Below, piece after piece: positions 1-7,088 of a stretch of 64,000 nt of DNA. The notes below the pieces were generated by a model. The model did not search any database. It was not told the origin of the DNA and saw only the letters and a list, made by a program, of their open reading frames with translations. Each line of letters begins with the position of its first letter. The stretch's first letter is position 1. The stretch comes from CAWBRT01 sp963832785 (GTDB taxonomy: Bacteria > Acidobacteriota > Terriglobia > Terriglobales > Acidobacteriaceae). The DNA is taken from positions 2,728,001-2,792,000 of the forward strand of contig CAWHVF010000005.1 of assembly GCA_963832785.1 (NCBI GenBank), written 5' to 3'. The translations under genes were made by a program, and so were the position numbers.

Positions 1-206
1 CCGAGCATGGCGCCGACTACTCCAACAAAGTTGTGCGCCGGGTGACCGGCGGAGACCGAACTGGCGGTGTTCAGCGAGGGGTCGAGCGGAGAATACGACG
101 CCAGGGCGAGGAAGAGGAGGCCCGCGGCCACAAAGTACAAGAAACCAACCAACTCATTGAGGCGCCGGTTGGAGGTCGGGGTGTAGAGCCGTGACAGAGT
201 TTTCAT
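1..206 (-). CDS. ftsK: DNA translocase FtsK, N-terminal fragment (cut by window edge)
   Basis: The reverse strand opens with ATG at 206 and stays open to the window edge, giving about 68 residues. A basic, polar stretch of about 20 residues is followed by a hydrophobic segment (residues about 20-36) and then SYSPLDPSLN, the periplasmic loop sequence typical of the four-helix N-terminal membrane domain of FtsK/SpoIIIE. FtsK anchors at the division septum and pumps chromosome DNA to resolve dimers. Only the first helix and loop are visible, so the motor and gamma domains cannot be checked. Identification rests on the LASYSPLDPS pattern; another 4TM-domain protein is less likely. Confidence 0.7.
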   Translation of the reverse strand, partial: MKTLSRLYTPTSNRRLNELVGFLYFVAAGLLFLALASYSPLDPSLNTASSVSAGHPAHNFVGVVGAML

Positions 207-466
207 GGGCGTGTGGCGGGCAGAAACAGACCAACCGCTCGGGGAATCGACACCCCGCTTTTCCGCCGCCTGCTTACGCCAGAGCCATATGATTATGCCA
301 AAAAGAAAACCCTCCGGCCGAGGAAAAACCCCCGAGAAGCTGGTTCGTAACTACGCTACGGGGCGATACGGAGAGTAACGGCTATCCAAGCTGGGCGGCC
401 GCCCCTACATCGGCTGCGCCTACCTCCAGCGCCCTACGTAGGCCCGACGCCAGGCCGGGCAAAAGC

Positions 467-1330
467 TTATCCGCGTATTGCCAGGTACAGCACCCAGCCT
501 CCGACCAGAATCCGATAGATGGCAAATGGGGCAAAGCCATGCCGCCTGACCCAGTGCAGAAACCACTCCACCACCACCAGGGCCACAAAAAATGAAACGA
601 TAAATCCGATGGCCAGCACGATCCAGTTCTGTGCCGTCATGACCAGTGGCGTCAGCGTGTCCCCGGCGGCGTGCTTGGGAAAGAGGGCCTTCACCAGTGA
701 ATAGCCGGTGGCGGCCAGCATGGTGGGGATCGAGAGCACGAAGCTGAATTCGAGCGCGGCCGGGCGGCTCATGCTCACTATCTGCCCGGCGGCAATGGTT
801 GACATCGACCGCGAGGTCCCGGGGATAACCGCCGAAGTCACCTGGCAAAGTCCTATCCAGATCGCCTGCCCCAGCGACATATCTTCCATGCTGTTCGTAG
901 ATGGCTCATGGCGCGAGCTGGCGCTGTCCACCAGCCACATGATGACGCCCCCGATAATCAGCGCCAGCGACATCACCTTCAAGTTCTCCAGGTTGCTGCC
1001 GATCACCTTGATCATCAGCAACGACGGAATGGAGGTACATACGAAGGCCGCGAAGGTCAGCGACACCGGATGGCTCCATATGGTCTTCCTTCCGTCTTCG
1101 CCTTCGGGGAAGGTGCGGAAGAAATAAACGATGCGCGGCAAAAACAGCAGCAGCAGCGCCAGAATGGCCCCCAGTTGAATCACGATCGTGTACATCTTCC
1201 AATAGGGGTCGTCAAGCGAGAGGTGCATTAACCGCTCGGCGATTCGCAGATGAGCGGTCGAGCTGACCGGCAGGAACTCGGTCAAGCCTTCCACCACGCC
1301 GAGCACGACAGAGAGCAGATATTGATTCAA
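467..1330 (-). CDS. uppP: Undecaprenyl-diphosphatase UppP (BacA type)
   Basis: This integral membrane enzyme dephosphorylates undecaprenyl diphosphate to recycle the lipid carrier of peptidoglycan and other envelope polymers; extra copies give bacitracin resistance. The protein (287 residues from the chosen start) shows both family signatures: EGLTEFLPVSS at residues 14-24, with the catalytic glutamates and serines, and PGTSRS at about 170-175. About eight hydrophobic segments are evident. I chose the TTG at 1330 because GGAGG lies 4 bases upstream and the product then begins MNQYLLSVVLG, as in most homologues. An upstream in-frame GTG at 1387 would add 19 atypical residues. It lies in the same direction as the hydrolase gene upstream (1537-2730). 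Confidence 0.93.
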   Translation of the reverse strand: MNQYLLSVVLGVVEGLTEFLPVSSTAHLRIAERLMHLSLDDPYWKMYTIVIQLGAILALLLLFLPRIVYFFRTFPEGEDGRKTIWSHPVSLTFAAFVCTSIPSLLMIKVIGSNLENLKVMSLALIIGGVIMWLVDSASSRHEPSTNSMEDMSLGQAIWIGLCQVTSAVIPGTSRSMSTIAAGQIVSMSRPAALEFSFVLSIPTMLAATGYSLVKALFPKHAAGDTLTPLVMTAQNWIVLAIGFIVSFFVALVVVEWFLHWVRRHGFAPFAIYRILVGGWVLYLAIRG

Positions 1331-1387
1331 CGTGCCTCCAACCACTAACAAGAACGGCGAACCCTTAAAAATATTACCTTGTCTCAC

Positions 1388-1460
1388 CCTGAGCGAAGTG
1401 AAGCAGATTCTTGGCCGCGAAAGGCAGCGCGGCCTCCGGATGACACCTCTTCGTCTTTCC
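1388..1460. repeat. Small palindromic intergenic repeat
   Basis: Between uppP and the hydrolase gene the sequence contains CACCCTGAGCGAAGTGAAG followed by a GGCCGCG...CGCGGCC hairpin and GGATGACACC. The CCTGAGCGAAG and GATGACAC words recur at other intergenic sites in the window (for example 2790-2815, 9598-9717, 59901-59990). It looks like a degenerate member of a dispersed repeat family rather than a gene. Confidence 0.45.
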
Positions 1461-1536
1461 GCAGCCTGCGCCCGCGCCTCCGGCTCCAGTTACGAACGTG
1501 CCTGGTCGTTTACTAGCCGGCAAACGCCGGCTCTCT

Positions 1537-2730
1537 TTACGCTTGCCGGGATGGCACGGCCACGGATATGGAGGCGGCATCCCGCAGCAGCTCTGATATA
1601 AAGTGTACAAGCTTCAGCTTGTCCCACAACGAGGGCGAGCTACTAATATCAAGATGGCTTAGAACCGGCGAAATCAGTATTTGGCGCAGGCATCCCGCCG
1701 GCAGGTCGCGTTGCAGCCACTCGCTTTCGGTCCAGGGAATAATGTTGTCGCCGGCGCCGTGCAGCAGATAAACCGGGGCGCGCAACCCGCCCAGATGGCC
1801 GCTGGGCGAGACGGCGGCAAACTCGCCCTGGTACTTACGAATTCCCCGCAAAATCTCCGGTGCCAGCACGTCCATGCGATGAGCAAACAGCAAATCCATC
1901 AGCCGCCGGCCCTGGGGACTGAGGCGCTCGGCGTCGGCCTTCGCCTTATCTACCTGCTCCCATAGCAGGCTTTTGAGCGCGGCGCGCGCCGCGGGGATAT
2001 TGCCGGGCGAGAAGAACTCCTGCGGGTAATCGTATACGGCAATCAGCGGGCCGTACTCATGCGCCTGCAGGTGAAACACCTTGCCTGAAGGCGTTTCGAT
2101 CTGGTTGGTAGCGAAAAACTCCAGCACCCGTTGCAGGCTGTCGTAAGCGCCAACGGCCACTACCATTCCGATATCGTTTTGCCACTCGGGGCGCGCCGAC
2201 GCCATCAGGGCCAGACCTCCGGCGAAGCTCAAGCCGATGATCACCGCCGGCTTGCTCATACTCTGCCGCACGTAGCGCGCGCACTGCCCAATGGTTGTAA
2301 TTGTGCCGGTGGTTACGCGGTAGTCCGCCAGATCCTGCAGTTCGGGGGTAATCACCAGGAAGCCGCGCGAGGAGAGCGCCCGGGCGAAGGCCACCAGCCG
2401 CGGCTCGTCTATCCCGAGGTGGTGCACTCCGTGCAAGACGATCATCACCGGCGCGCTCTTGACACCCTGCGGATAGTAGAACCGGGCCTCGATGGGAGTG
2501 GCCGCCGGGATGGTGGCGTTCTCGACCCGTACCGGGTTGGCGCCAAGTTCCGCCAGCCAACCGGTCGCCTGCGGATTCTCCAGACGCCAGAGCACGGCGG
2601 CTGCCCGTAGGCACTGTCTCAGCGGCACGAAAAAAACCGCAAAAAGCAGAATCAAAACGAGAGCCAGCCACCTGGCGACGCGCACGATCGGTGAGCGCTT
2701 GCCGGCTCCGCGATGGGCGAAGGCGTGCAT
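1537..2730 (-). CDS. Alpha/beta hydrolase, membrane-anchored
   Basis: The 397-residue product has a basic N-terminus and one strong hydrophobic segment (about residues 20-36), so it is probably anchored in or exported across the inner membrane. The alpha/beta hydrolase core follows: an oxyanion strand ending LHGVHH (99-104), the nucleophile elbow GLSFAGG with Ser168, an Asp in HGAGDN (D328) and a His in LSHLD (H359), giving a complete catalytic triad in the expected order. The natural substrate cannot be read from the sequence; esterase or thioesterase activity is plausible. The gene is between RNase J and uppP on the same strand with 128 and 206 base gaps. The 3' end lies next to the hairpin GCCGGCAAACGCCGGC near 1516. 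Confidence 0.8.
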   Translation of the reverse strand: MHAFAHRGAGKRSPIVRVARWLALVLILLFAVFFVPLRQCLRAAAVLWRLENPQATGWLAELGANPVRVENATIPAATPIEARFYYPQGVKSAPVMIVLHGVHHLGIDEPRLVAFARALSSRGFLVITPELQDLADYRVTTGTITTIGQCARYVRQSMSKPAVIIGLSFAGGLALMASARPEWQNDIGMVVAVGAYDSLQRVLEFFATNQIETPSGKVFHLQAHEYGPLIAVYDYPQEFFSPGNIPAARAALKSLLWEQVDKAKADAERLSPQGRRLMDLLFAHRMDVLAPEILRGIRKYQGEFAAVSPSGHLGGLRAPVYLLHGAGDNIIPWTESEWLQRDLPAGCLRQILISPVLSHLDISSSPSLWDKLKLVHFISELLRDAASISVAVPSRQA

Positions 2731-2858
2731 ATCAGTGATTGTGGCTTACGGGCCAATATTGGGCAAGCGATGGTTGCCCTTAAAGGATGGCAGATCCCTC
2801 GCTTCGCACAGGATGACGCAACCAGGTGGGCTACGGCAAAGCCTAGGACGTAACCGGA

Positions 2859-4529
2859 TCAGATCTCCAGGATCACCGGCATGATCAGCGGGCGGCGCTG
2901 CGTGTTCTTGTTTATAAACCGCTTCAAATCGAGGCGGATTTTTTCCTTGATGACGCCGTAGTCGCTCATCTCTTCGTGGGTGGAGTTCTCCAGCGTGTCG
3001 AGCACCACCCGCTTGGCCTGCTCGACGAAGCCGTTGTCGGCGGGGGCTCCGGCAAAGCCGCGCATAACGATCTCGGGCGGATTCTCCACTTGGCCGGTCA
3101 GCTTGTTGATGGCCAAGATCGGCAGCACGAAGCCATCCTCGCTCAAGTGGCGGCGGTCGCGGATGATGAGTTCCTCGACCACGTCGCCGGTCGAGCCGGA
3201 GTCGATGCAGACGCGTCCCACCGGCACGGTTCCCGCCTTGCGCGCCCCCAGCTCGTCGAACTCCAGAATCTCGCCGCTCTCCAGCAGGAAGATATTGCCC
3301 ACGGCGCCGCGCATCTCGCCGGCCAGGGCGGCATGCAGCTTCAGTTGCCTGTATTCGCCGTGGATGGGGATGAAATACTGCGGTCGCACCAGGTTGATGA
3401 TGAGCTTCAGCTCTTCCTGGCTGGCGTGCCCGCTGACGTGCAGTGGAGGCTTGGTCCCGTCTTCATAGAGCACCTTGGCGTTGCGGCGGAAGAGGTGATC
3501 GATTACCCGGTAGATGGCCTTCTCGTTGCCAGGAATGATGCGGGAGGAGAGCATGACCGTATCGCCGGGCTCGATTTTGGCGTGGCGGTGGTTGTCGACC
3601 GCGGCGCGCGACAGCGAGGACATGGGCTCGCCCTGGGTGCCGCTGATCAGAACTGCCACCTGCTTGGGAGCGTAATCCTTTAGCTGGCCGGGGTTGATGA
3701 TGAGTCCGGGAGGCGCATCGATATAACCCAAATCTTGCGCGATCTCGGCCGACTCCGCCATGGAGCGTCCCACCAGCGCCACCTTGCGGTTATTCAGCGC
3801 CGCCAGCTCCAGCGCCAGCTTGATGCGGTGTATGGAGGAAGAAAAGCACGAGATAAAGACGCGGCCCTCGGCCGTCGAGAAAACATGCTCGAAGCGCGCG
3901 CGCACCGCCCGCTCGCTGGGGGTGTAGCCCGGCCGCTCCACGTTGGTCGAGTCCTGGAACAGCGCCAGCACGCCACGCTTGCCGTACTCGGCGAAGGCGT
4001 GGAGATCGAAGAGGCGGTTGTCGCTGGGGGTGGGATCGACCTTGAAGTCGCCGGTGTGGATCAGGATTCCCAGCGGCGTGTGAATTGCCAGCGAGACGCA
4101 ATCCACCAGGCTGTGCGTCACCTGGATGGGCTCGATGGTAAACGGCCCCAGGCGGAAGGCCCGTCCGGGACGAATCTCGTTCAGCACGGCATTGTCGAGC
4201 AGTCCGTGCTCGTCGAGTTTCTCTTCGACGTAGGCCAGGGTGAACTCGGTGCCGTAAACCGGGACGTTCAACTCCGAAAGCAGCCAGGGAATCGCCCCGA
4301 TGTGGTCCTCGTGTCCGTGGGTCAGCACCAGGCCGCGCACGTGCTCGCGGTTCTGAATGAGGTAGCTGATATCCGGCACCACGATGTCCACCCCAAGCAA
4401 CTCCGCTTCGGGAAACATCAGGCCGGCGTCGATTACGATGATGTCGTCACCCCAGCGCACGGCCATGCAGTTCATGCCAAATTCGCCGAGGCCGCCTAGG
4501 GGAACTACGTGGAGCTTTCCATTGGGCAT
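2859..4529 (-). CDS. rnj: Ribonuclease J
   Basis: RNase J is a dual 5'-3' exo/endoribonuclease of the metallo-beta-lactamase/beta-CASP superfamily and a central mRNA decay and rRNA maturation factor in bacteria that lack or supplement RNase E. The 556-residue length is normal. The signature zinc motif HGHEDH is at residues 71-76, with further metal ligands in HTGDFK and the beta-CASP motifs in the middle third; the C-terminal domain ends in a basic stretch. It starts at an ATG (4529) with MPNGKLHVVPLGG, typical of the family. The 421-base region upstream contains two repeat elements rather than another gene. Confidence 0.95.
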   Translation of the reverse strand: MPNGKLHVVPLGGLGEFGMNCMAVRWGDDIIVIDAGLMFPEAELLGVDIVVPDISYLIQNREHVRGLVLTHGHEDHIGAIPWLLSELNVPVYGTEFTLAYVEEKLDEHGLLDNAVLNEIRPGRAFRLGPFTIEPIQVTHSLVDCVSLAIHTPLGILIHTGDFKVDPTPSDNRLFDLHAFAEYGKRGVLALFQDSTNVERPGYTPSERAVRARFEHVFSTAEGRVFISCFSSSIHRIKLALELAALNNRKVALVGRSMAESAEIAQDLGYIDAPPGLIINPGQLKDYAPKQVAVLISGTQGEPMSSLSRAAVDNHRHAKIEPGDTVMLSSRIIPGNEKAIYRVIDHLFRRNAKVLYEDGTKPPLHVSGHASQEELKLIINLVRPQYFIPIHGEYRQLKLHAALAGEMRGAVGNIFLLESGEILEFDELGARKAGTVPVGRVCIDSGSTGDVVEELIIRDRRHLSEDGFVLPILAINKLTGQVENPPEIVMRGFAGAPADNGFVEQAKRVVLDTLENSTHEEMSDYGVIKEKIRLDLKRFINKNTQRRPLIMPVILEI

Positions 4530-4644
4530 GCTTCTAAGATGCTAGCACAGAGCCAAATACGCAATTTGTTTGGCCGCCAAGCCTGTGCCTGGCCGGTTTC
4601 TTCCCATTTTGAAATAGTAAAGCCTTGGCGCTGCCTGACGCCCA

Positions 4645-4680
4645 CATCTGCGCAGCAGTTTTGGGCGGATGTTGGATTTC
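4645..4680. repeat. CACATCTGC hairpin repeat
   Basis: CCACATCTGCGC and GGGCGGATGTTGG form an imperfect inverted repeat. Related words (CACATCTGC / GCAGATGTG) occur near 33310-33400, 39302-39347 and 59855-59885, all intergenic, suggesting a dispersed hairpin family. Confidence 0.45.
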
Positions 4681-4745
4681 CCTGCCGAAATTTCGTCAGC
4701 ATTCGCGTGAACTATTTACGTGCGCGAAATCAAGGCAGCGACGGG

Positions 4746-4881
4746 TAGTGGGTCAATTTGAAGGGTGCCCAAGGCGCGCCGCGCTTTTCGGCGCTAACCT
4801 GGGGAAATGGCCCACGTCAGCCCAAAAGCAGGGCGGGACGTGGGCACCCGTTGTCGTGGAAATTCAAATTGACTCACTACT
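4746..4881. mobile_element. 136-bp MITE-like element with 10-bp flanking direct repeats
   Basis: The left end (4745-4762) and the reverse complement of the right end (4863-4880) agree at 17 of 18 positions, GTAGTGRGTCAATTTGAA. Inside these is a second inverted pair, GGGTGCCCA (4763-4771) and TGGGCACCC (4841-4849), so the element is nested-palindromic. It is flanked by a perfect 10-base direct repeat CAGCGACGGG at 4736-4745 and 4882-4891, the expected footprint of a transposition event. There is no open reading frame of transposase size. I infer a non-autonomous transposable element that inserted between rnj and the ecsC-like gene; the parent transposase is not in the window. Confidence 0.7.
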
Positions 4882-4950
4882 CAGCGACGGGACACCTTAC
4901 ATGGCGCACGCCATCTAACTATACTGTCGTAGAGAACGGATTGAGGCGTC

Positions 4951-5655
4951 ATGGCTGAACCAAACCGGGACAAATCGTGGCTGCTGGTGCAAGTCGAGAG
5001 CGCGGTGCGCGCCGGCCTGACCCGCGCTTACGAGCGCATCCGGGTGGAACCGGATGAATTTCTCTTTCATTTGCGCGCCGCCCACGGGCTGCCGGTGGAG
5101 ACCTACGATGGCCTTTTCTCGGTTGCCGTTGACCGGCTGGATGACATCGCCCAGCAGACGATACGCGCCGGCATGAAGCTGGCGGCGGCCGAGGGCGCCG
5201 GCTTGGGTGTGGGCGGCTTTTTGACCATCGTGCCCGACCTGGGCATACTGGCCGCCATCACCATGCGCACCCTGCAGAAGTTGAGCCTGATCTACGGCTT
5301 CCAGTTCTCAACCGACGAAGAGGTGGCCGAGCTGTGGATCGCCGCGGCTACCGCCGCCGGGGTCGACGTCAGCCGCGATCTGCTCGAGCGGGGCGTGCTG
5401 AGCCGCTTTGTGCCCAAGGTAATTCAGCGCATTGCGGTTTCCGCCAGCGCCGACCTTGTGGAGAAGTGGTCGGCGCGACTGATTCCGGTGGTGAGTTCAG
5501 GGATTGGCGCGGCCTTCAACTACTACTTCGTGCGCGTCTGGGGCAGGCGGGCGCTGACCCATTTCCGGGCAAGACATCTGGCGGCTCGCGAACGGCGCGA
5601 GAAGGGCACCATTCTATTGCCTCCAGTACCGGAGGGAGCCCAGAGCCAACTTTAA
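4951..5655 (+). CDS. EcsC family protein
   Basis: The 234-residue product resembles the EcsC family, named after the third gene of the Bacillus ecs operon; the molecular function is not established. Visible hallmarks are the glycine-rich hydrophobic stretch GVGGFLTIVPDLGILAAIT near residues 90-108, followed by KLSLIYGF and a second amphipathic half with AVSASADLVEKW and a short hydrophobic region before a basic C-terminus. The family usually associates with membranes through these hydrophobic segments. It is transcribed alone, flanked on both sides by MITE-like elements (4746-4881 and 5782-6109). Function beyond family membership is unknown. Confidence 0.75.
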   Translation: MAEPNRDKSWLLVQVESAVRAGLTRAYERIRVEPDEFLFHLRAAHGLPVETYDGLFSVAVDRLDDIAQQTIRAGMKLAAAEGAGLGVGGFLTIVPDLGILAAITMRTLQKLSLIYGFQFSTDEEVAELWIAAATAAGVDVSRDLLERGVLSRFVPKVIQRIAVSASADLVEKWSARLIPVVSSGIGAAFNYYFVRVWGRRALTHFRARHLAARERREKGTILLPPVPEGAQSQL

Positions 5656-5781
5656 CCAGGCGAATCGACCGCCGACTAACCACAGGGGCTGGAACCCGCC
5701 TCATTTCGGCGGCAATTTCGCCGAGCTAAAAGCCCGGCGCTTCCACGGTTGACCTGATAGGTCATTCCCGCTCTGCTCTAG

Positions 5782-6109
5782 GGCGTGTTCACACTATTCA
5801 ACGGGCTACACGATTGTGTCCAAGGCCAGCACGCTGACATGAACAGTTTCGAGCTGTCATGCTGAGCGGAGCCGGGCCCCAGCAGGCGCGGTTTTGGCGT
5901 CTGCTGGGTGGTGCAGCGAAGCATCCCCGTCCGGCTGGCATTAGAAGGGGGCTAAAGATTTTTTACAAGAAAGCCCCGAGCGGCATGGATTGGGGCAGGT
6001 CCAGGGGATGCTTCGCGCCTCCTGCGGAGTCGCTCAGCATGACATTGCAGTCATGGCGCTTTTGTCGCCTGCGGCCCTGAACCGGGAGCTTAGATAGTGT
6101 TAACACGCT
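5782..6109. mobile_element. MITE-like element, copy A (328 bp, CTAG flanks)
   Basis: The ends are 16-bp imperfect inverted repeats: GGCGTGTTCACACTAT on the left (5782-5797) and, read inward from the right, AGCGTGTTAACACTAT. CTAG flanks both sides (5778-5781 and 6110-6113), consistent with a 4-bp YTAR target duplication of the kind made by some IS5-family elements. Inside is a second inverted pair, TGTCATGCTGAGCG near 5856 and CGCTCAGCATGACA near 6033-6046, and a third, CCCAGCAGGCGC (5878-5889) with GCGTCTGCTGGG (5897-5908). It carries no transposase. Copy B at 16766-17113 has the same organisation. The right flank CTAG provides the rsmI stop codon. Confidence 0.75.
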
Positions 6110-7009
6110 CTAGCGGGACTCTCCGCCCTCTTTCTTGCTCCGCTGCAATTTGCGGTAGACCTCGCTCTTGCTGACGCCCAGCTCTTTGGCCACGCGCTTC
6201 ATGGCGTCGCGCTCATCCAGGCCCTCTTTCTGCATCAGCTCGCGCACCCGCGCCCGGGCATTCTTCTGCGGCACCGCCGGCTGGCCCTGCTCTTCCGCCT
6301 TGCCGATGAGCAAGGTGATCTCGCCGCGTATTTCGCCGCGCAGCTTCAGCTCGGCAAGCAGGTCGGCGGCCTGGCCGCGCAGAAATTCTTCATGCAGCTT
6401 GGTTACCTCGCGGGCGATGACCACGTGGCGGCGCGCTCCGAGCGCCTCCACCACGTCTTCCAGCGCTTCAAGCAGACGGTGCGGCGCCTCGTAGAAAATC
6501 TGGGTGCGGGGAGAGTTTTTTATGCTCTCCAGCGCCGCCCGCCTTTGGCCGCTTTTGGCCGGCAGGAAGCCGCCGAAGCGAAACGAGTCCGTAGGCAGGC
6601 CGCTGGCCACCAGCGCCGCCAAAAACGCCGCCGGCCCGGGGATAGGTACCACCGGGACGTGGTGCCGGATGGCCAGGGAAATCAGCCTGTAGCCGGGATC
6701 GCTGACCCCGGGAGTGCCGGCGTCGCTGACCATGGCGATCGACTCGCCTTGCTCCAGATGCATGATCAGCTCGGCTGCCCGCGTTAGCTCGTTGTGCTCG
6801 TGATAGCTGACGGTGCGCTTCTCGATGCCGTAGTGGTTCAGCAGTTTTTGCGTCTGGCGCGTGTCTTCGCAGGCGATGAGGTTGACTTCCTTCAGCACGC
6901 GCAGCGCCCTCAGGCTGATGTCCTCCAGGTTGCCGATGGGGGTGCCTACCAGGTACAAGGTCCCGGGATGGTTGCCGTTGGCTGAACGCGGGTTGGAGGG
7001 TTGCGCCAC
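6110..7009 (-). CDS. rsmI: 16S rRNA (cytidine(1402)-2'-O)-methyltransferase RsmI
   Basis: RsmI 2'-O-methylates C1402 in the decoding centre of 16S rRNA using S-adenosylmethionine. The 299-residue protein has the tetrapyrrole-methylase fold signature: LYLVGTPIGNLEDIS near the N-terminus, IACEDTRQTQKLL, SDAGTPGVSDPG and PGPAAFLAALVASGLP. The start is GTG at 7009 with AGGA upstream. A basic C-terminal tail (KLQRSKKEGGESR) ends at a TAG formed by the CTAG flank of MITE copy A, so the native C-terminus may have been slightly different before insertion. It is divergent from ligA, with 79 bases between the starts. Confidence 0.94.
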   Translation of the reverse strand: MAQPSNPRSANGNHPGTLYLVGTPIGNLEDISLRALRVLKEVNLIACEDTRQTQKLLNHYGIEKRTVSYHEHNELTRAAELIMHLEQGESIAMVSDAGTPGVSDPGYRLISLAIRHHVPVVPIPGPAAFLAALVASGLPTDSFRFGGFLPAKSGQRRAALESIKNSPRTQIFYEAPHRLLEALEDVVEALGARRHVVIAREVTKLHEEFLRGQAADLLAELKLRGEIRGEITLLIGKAEEQGQPAVPQKNARARVRELMQKEGLDERDAMKRVAKELGVSKSEVYRKLQRSKKEGGESR

Positions 7010-7088
7010 TGGTTATCCTGTATCAAAGCGATTCTACAGTGAGTGTCTCTCATGGCGAAGACAAAGGGGCAAATCCTATAATCGTTCC

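Noticed and set aside
6861..7088. Upstream in-frame extension of ligA
   Set aside because: It overlaps rsmI and gives unconserved residues; the ATG at 7089 matches family N-termini.
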